Assembly (NCBI RefSeq): GCF_049896245.1
Contig: NZ_JAFCTX010000011.1
Coordinates: 75,308-139,307 of the forward strand
Direction: 5' to 3'
Source of the DNA: Cypionkella sp049896245
GTDB taxonomy: Bacteria; Pseudomonadota; Alphaproteobacteria; Rhodobacterales; Rhodobacteraceae
Length of the DNA: 64,000 nucleotides
Part shown: positions 61,330-64,000 of the stretch, in pieces
How the letters are laid out: each line of letters begins with the position of its first letter
Position numbering within the stretch: position 1 is the stretch's first letter
Position numbers and translations under genes: made by a program
The notes under the pieces: generated by a model
The model's input: the letters and a program-made list of their open reading frames with translations, nothing else
Database searches by the model: none
What the model was told of the DNA's origin: nothing

Positions 61330-61497
61330 ATGACCACGAAGACCCTCGCTTCCAGCAAAACAACCGCGCTGATGTCGGTGCTGTTTGTTGCAATGATTGG
61401 CGCCTCGACAGTGTTCTTGACCGGTTTTGCCCATTCGCAGACCCTGCATGACGCGGCACATGATGTGCGTCACGCCTCTGGCTTCCCCTGCCACTAA
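61330..61497 (+). CDS. cbtB: Cobalt transporter subunit CbtB
   Basis: A 55-residue protein with one transmembrane helix (about 12-34) and a histidine-rich C-terminus (HSQTLHDAAHDVRHASGF, then a final PCH), as in CbtB. With CbtA it is predicted to take up cobalt for B12 synthesis. It lies behind cobalamin riboswitch 2, with AGAAT just before the ATG as a weak ribosome site. CbtA starts 4 bases after its stop. Confidence 0.88.
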   Translation: MTTKTLASSKTTALMSVLFVAMIGASTVFLTGFAHSQTLHDAAHDVRHASGFPCH

Positions 61498-61501
61498 ACG
61501 C

Positions 61502-62293
61502 ATGATCCAACGTATGCTGACCAGCGCGGTGTTCGCTGGTTTTGCGGCAGGCCTGCTTGCGGCCCTGCTGCATTTTGTGTTTGTGCAGAAGCTTATTCTT
61601 CTGGGCGAGCAATATGAAACCGGCGCATTGGTGCATTTCAACGGGGTCGCAGCAGGCGGTCACGCGGACGATCACTACCATGCCGCCCCCGAAGCTTCTG
61701 CCGCAGATGTCACAGCAACCGCTCCCGCAACAACTGAAGCGCCCGACGCTGCGCAGGCTGACGGCCATGAGCACAAGCATGAGGCCGCCGAAGAAGACGG
61801 CGCAGCCTCGCGCAACGCTTGGACCAGCCTGTTCTTCGGTTTGGCCTATGTCGGCTATGCCCTTTTTCTGGTTGCAGGTTATGGCCTTGCTGAAGTGTTT
61901 GGCAAACGCGTGACCCTGCGCGAAGGCCTGCTCTGGGGCATCGCGGGCTACGCCGCCTTCCAACTCGCCCCGGCGATGGGATTAGAGCCGGAACTGCCCG
62001 GCACCATGGCCGCCGATCTGACCGCGCGTCAAATCTGGTGGATCGGCACCGCGCTCTGCACCGCGGCTGGATTGGGGCTGTTGGGCTACGGCAAGGGTGT
62101 GGCTTCGGTGATCGGCGCGGTGCTGCTGCTTGCGATCCCGCACGTGATCGGCGCACCCGAATTAGAAAGTTACTCCGGCGTCGCCCCGCCCGAACTGGCT
62201 TCAACCTTCGCGGCACGCTCGTTGGGGGTCGGTCTGATCGTATGGTCGGCTATGGGCGCGCTTTCGGGCTGGCTCTGGTCGCGCCCACAGTAA
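61502..62293 (+). CDS. cbtA: Cobalt transporter subunit CbtA
   Basis: A 263-residue membrane protein with about six helices. A long loop after the first helix is rich in histidine and acid residues (GGHADDHYHAAPEA; DGHEHKHEAAEEDG) and could capture cobalt. Start at 61502 (MIQRMLTSAVFAG) gives a correct N-terminal helix. Co-transcribed with cbtB under riboswitch 2. Experimental evidence for the Cbt family is mainly genomic. Confidence 0.88.
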   Translation: MIQRMLTSAVFAGFAAGLLAALLHFVFVQKLILLGEQYETGALVHFNGVAAGGHADDHYHAAPEASAADVTATAPATTEAPDAAQADGHEHKHEAAEEDGAASRNAWTSLFFGLAYVGYALFLVAGYGLAEVFGKRVTLREGLLWGIAGYAAFQLAPAMGLEPELPGTMAADLTARQIWWIGTALCTAAGLGLLGYGKGVASVIGAVLLLAIPHVIGAPELESYSGVAPPELASTFAARSLGVGLIVWSAMGALSGWLWSRPQ

Positions 62294-62371
62294 GCGGATG
62301 AAAATCTACGCGCGCCGATCCTTGCGGTTGGCGCGCGTTCTGCTGCAAATAGCGCAGCTATAGGAGGCCCC

Positions 62372-63106
62372 ATGTTTGATCTTACCCTCATCGGCATCGG
62401 CACCGGCAATCCCGACCACCTCACCCTGCAAGCCATCAAGGCAATCAACGCCGCAGATCTGATCCTGATCCCCCGCAAGGGCGAGGGCAAAGCCGATCTG
62501 GCAGAACTGCGCCTCGCGATCTGCCGTGATGTGCTGAGCAATCCTGCGACCCGGATCGTCGAATTTGATCTGCCGGTGCGGGACGCGCGCATCGCGGATT
62601 ATAGGGCGCGGGTGGAAGATTGGCATGACCGGATCGCGGACGTTTGGACGGCGGCGATTGGCGGGGCAGCAAAGGTCGCGTTGCTGGTGTGGGGCGACCC
62701 CTCGCTCTATGATTCCACGCTGAGGATTGCTGCGCGGTTGGTGCCCGCCGAGCGGGTGCATGTGGTGCCAGGGGTGACGTCTATTCATGCGCTGACGGCG
62801 GCGCATGGGGTGGCTTTGAATGAGATCGGCGCACCGTTTATTGTCACCACGGGGCGGCGGTTGCGGGAGGAGGGGTTTCCTGCGGGCGTCGATACAGCTG
62901 TGGTGATGCTGGATGGGGAGTGTTCGTTCCAGAGTATTGATCCGGCAGGGGTGACTATCTGGTGGGGGGGGTATGTGGGGATGGCTGAGGAGATTATTGT
63001 GGAGGGGCCGCTGGCCGAGGTGGGGGCGCGGATTGTGAGCCTGCGGGAAAAGGCGCGGGCGGCGCATGGGTGGATTATGGATATTTATCTGCTGCGGCGG
63101 GGGTAG
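62372..63106 (+). CDS. cobF: Precorrin-6A synthase (deacetylating) CobF
   Basis: A 244-residue tetrapyrrole methylase that methylates C1 and releases acetate. The N-terminus LIGIGTGNPDHLTLQAI and LLVWGDPSLYDSTLRI, VVPGVTSIHALTAAHG are typical. It starts 78 bases after cbtA with GGAGG before the ATG. It is specific to the aerobic pathway. Codon use in its second half turns G-rich (GGG, GTG, GAG). A repeat terminator follows the stop codon. Confidence 0.93.
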   Translation: MFDLTLIGIGTGNPDHLTLQAIKAINAADLILIPRKGEGKADLAELRLAICRDVLSNPATRIVEFDLPVRDARIADYRARVEDWHDRIADVWTAAIGGAAKVALLVWGDPSLYDSTLRIAARLVPAERVHVVPGVTSIHALTAAHGVALNEIGAPFIVTTGRRLREEGFPAGVDTAVVMLDGECSFQSIDPAGVTIWWGGYVGMAEEIIVEGPLAEVGARIVSLREKARAAHGWIMDIYLLRRG

Positions 63107-63112
63107 GTTTTT

Positions 63113-63162
63113 GGTGGTCCCAACTCGGGACATTTTTTGATTGTTTTATTTCAATGAGTTAA
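63113..63162 (+). terminator. Post-stop hairpin repeat after cobF
   Basis: GGTGGTCCCAACTCGGGACA is followed by a T-run (ATTTTTTGATTG) and TTTCAATGAGTTAA. The GTCCC/GGGAC hairpin plus T-run is a good intrinsic terminator. Hairpin and the downstream tail match the block after the dadA-like gene at 11140-11190 (reverse strand). Confidence 0.78.
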
Positions 63163-63216
63163 GGGTGCGAAATTAGGAATTTGTTAAGGTTTGACGTAGG
63201 GGTGACCCCGTGCCGC

Positions 63217-63492
63217 CTATAATCCCAAGGCTTTGCGGAGCGCCGCATTGGCGCGGGTTTGCCAGCCTTTGCCGTCTTGTTTCAACTGAGCCAGCACATC
63301 GGGATCAAGGTAAAGCGTAACGCGCTGCTTTTTCGCAGCCTGATCCAAAGGCGGGCGACCGAGTTTGCCGTGGTGTTGCAGCACGGCGACGAGTTCGGGG
63401 AAGGCCCAGACCGGCTTGGCGCGGGCGAAAGTTTCCGCCGTCCATTCCGGGTTTTCTTCGTCTGGTTCGGATTCTCTCAGCGATTTGCCCAT
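63217..63492 (-). CDS. brnA: BrnA family antitoxin
   Basis: A 91-residue antitoxin with a C-terminal ribbon-helix-helix DNA-binding domain (RVTLYLDPDVLAQLKQDG then WQTRANAALRKALG). It neutralises BrnT and represses the operon. It overlaps brnT by 16 bases, downstream of it as in the usual brnTA order. The N-terminal part (WTAETFARAKPVW) is the toxin-wrapping segment of the family. Confidence 0.88.
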   Translation of the reverse strand: MGKSLRESEPDEENPEWTAETFARAKPVWAFPELVAVLQHHGKLGRPPLDQAAKKQRVTLYLDPDVLAQLKQDGKGWQTRANAALRKALGL

Positions 63493-63740
63493 GCCCGTTT
63501 CTCTCTTTCATTCGCTTTGCGCAGACTGATCAGCCGAAACCTTTCACCGCGCGGGGTGAAGATGACGATGAACAATCGCCCGCCAATCATTCCGGTCGCC
63601 TTGAACCGCGCCTCGCCATAGTCGCGCCTGCCATCCGGGTCGATCACTGCCGTATCCAGATCAAAATCGCGGACCATAACAAAATCCAGCCCCCGAAGAA
63701 GCAGTGTCGCTTGGCGCTTTGGCTCGTCCCAGTCCCACAT
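63477..63740 (-). CDS. brnT: BrnT family toxin (ribonuclease)
   Basis: An 87-residue toxin of the RelE-like BrnT family. The N-terminal MWDWDEPKRQATLLLRGLDF and the central GRLFIVIFTPRGERFRLISL followed by RKANEREKR are diagnostic. It cleaves RNA unless bound by BrnA. First gene of the pair. A palindrome TATGCATA at 63744-63751 directly before the ATG is a candidate BrnA operator. Confidence 0.88.
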   Translation of the reverse strand: MWDWDEPKRQATLLLRGLDFVMVRDFDLDTAVIDPDGRRDYGEARFKATGMIGGRLFIVIFTPRGERFRLISLRKANEREKRAWANR

Positions 63741-64000
63741 TTATATGCATACATTAAGGGGAAATGCAAGGGGGAGGATAGGGGAGGGATGGTTAAGGAA
63801 GGGTGAAGACGAGGAAGAGACTCCTACCTGCGTGAACCAATTATCCTAAGGTTTGCTTGCGGTGTCTTTAAGAACAAGGCAAAGGCTTATCCCCTTTGAT
63901 CCGGCGGCACATGATGTAGTGCGACGCGGCTTGCCAACTTAAAATGTTCTGGTATTGTTCTACTCATGCCAGCCAGATGGAAAAATGACAAACCTATGTC
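63741..64000. other. Right-edge region upstream of brnT
   Basis: Apart from the brnT promoter region with the TATGCATA palindrome (63744-63751) nothing definite is seen. A purine-rich stretch fills 63757-63815. An ATG at 63966 opens a frame (MPARWKNDKPMS) that runs off the window and could be the start of another gene; 12 codons are too few to judge. Confidence 0.35.

Noticed and set aside
1..64000. CRISPR array, tRNA, rRNA, insertion sequence or prophage
   Set aside because: No regularly spaced direct repeats, cloverleaf sequences, transposase-like or phage-like proteins were seen; the only tandem repeats are the MORN coding repeats and a 24-base duplication in bluF.
63966..64000. Gene start at the right edge (MPARWKNDKPMS)
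   Set aside because: Only 12 codons lie inside the window and there is no convincing ribosome site, so it is mentioned only in the gap entry.

Overview
The window is a high-GC, gene-dense stretch of chromosome from an alphaproteobacterium, most likely a member of the Rhodobacteraceae (Rhodobacter/Roseobacter group). The evidence is the five overlapping genes in the order known as bluFEDCB in Rhodobacter capsulatus, the mreBCD-mrdA-rodA block, an aerobic-type cobalamin pathway with CobG, CobN, CobF and CbtAB, and short intergenic repeats of a kind I associate with this family. I see no rRNA, tRNA, insertion sequence, prophage or CRISPR array. Species cannot be named from the sequence alone.

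Left part (1-18.4 kb): a lone CbiX-like chelatase; then a minus-strand operon (7.16 to 0.87 kb) with a TetR/BetI-like regulator, AruH-like arginine:pyruvate transaminase, AruI-like 2-ketoarginine decarboxylase, a class III aminotransferase and a PuuA-like gamma-glutamyl-amine ligase. A cation efflux protein, an SH3 protein, a glyoxylate/hydroxypyruvate reductase and a TerC-family membrane protein follow. A second amine-catabolism operon (17.4 to 11.2 kb, minus) holds an N-formylglutamate-amidohydrolase-like enzyme, a second glutamine-synthetase-like ligase, an aldehyde dehydrogenase, an iron alcohol dehydrogenase and a DadA-type oxidase. A divergent RpiR-type regulator faces it.

Middle part (18.4-38.6 kb): the rod-shape elongation operon mreB-mreC-mreD-mrdA-rodA, continued by a DUF1345 membrane protein, GhrA and an EamA exporter. 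Next come two short-chain dehydrogenases, leuA preceded by a 28-residue leader peptide with four consecutive Leu codons, an apparently frameshifted DUF4279 gene, a secreted protein made of nineteen 23-residue MORN repeats, nadE, ynfA, a PfkB kinase, a secreted unknown, a zincin-like metallopeptidase and gltX.

Right part (38.6-63.1 kb): almost the whole aerobic cobalamin pathway. Nucleotide-loop genes cobS-cobT-cobU (minus) lie divergent from bluF-bluE-cobD-cobC-bluB (plus). cobQ and cobO (minus) precede a cobalamin riboswitch that leads a long plus-strand run: DUF1636-cobW-cobN-cobG-cobH-cobI-cobJ, then cobL-cobE-cobM-cobB-cobA-DUF1636. cobK sits on the opposite strand between cobJ and cobL. 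A second cobalamin riboswitch precedes the cobalt transporter genes cbtB-cbtA, followed by cobF. The CobS/CobT-type chelatase subunits that assist CobN and a cobalt reductase are not in the window. The right edge carries a BrnT/BrnA toxin-antitoxin pair.

Most genes in the cob runs overlap by ATGA or GTGA, indicating tight translational coupling. Dispersed palindromic repeats sit directly after several stop codons and probably act as terminators.
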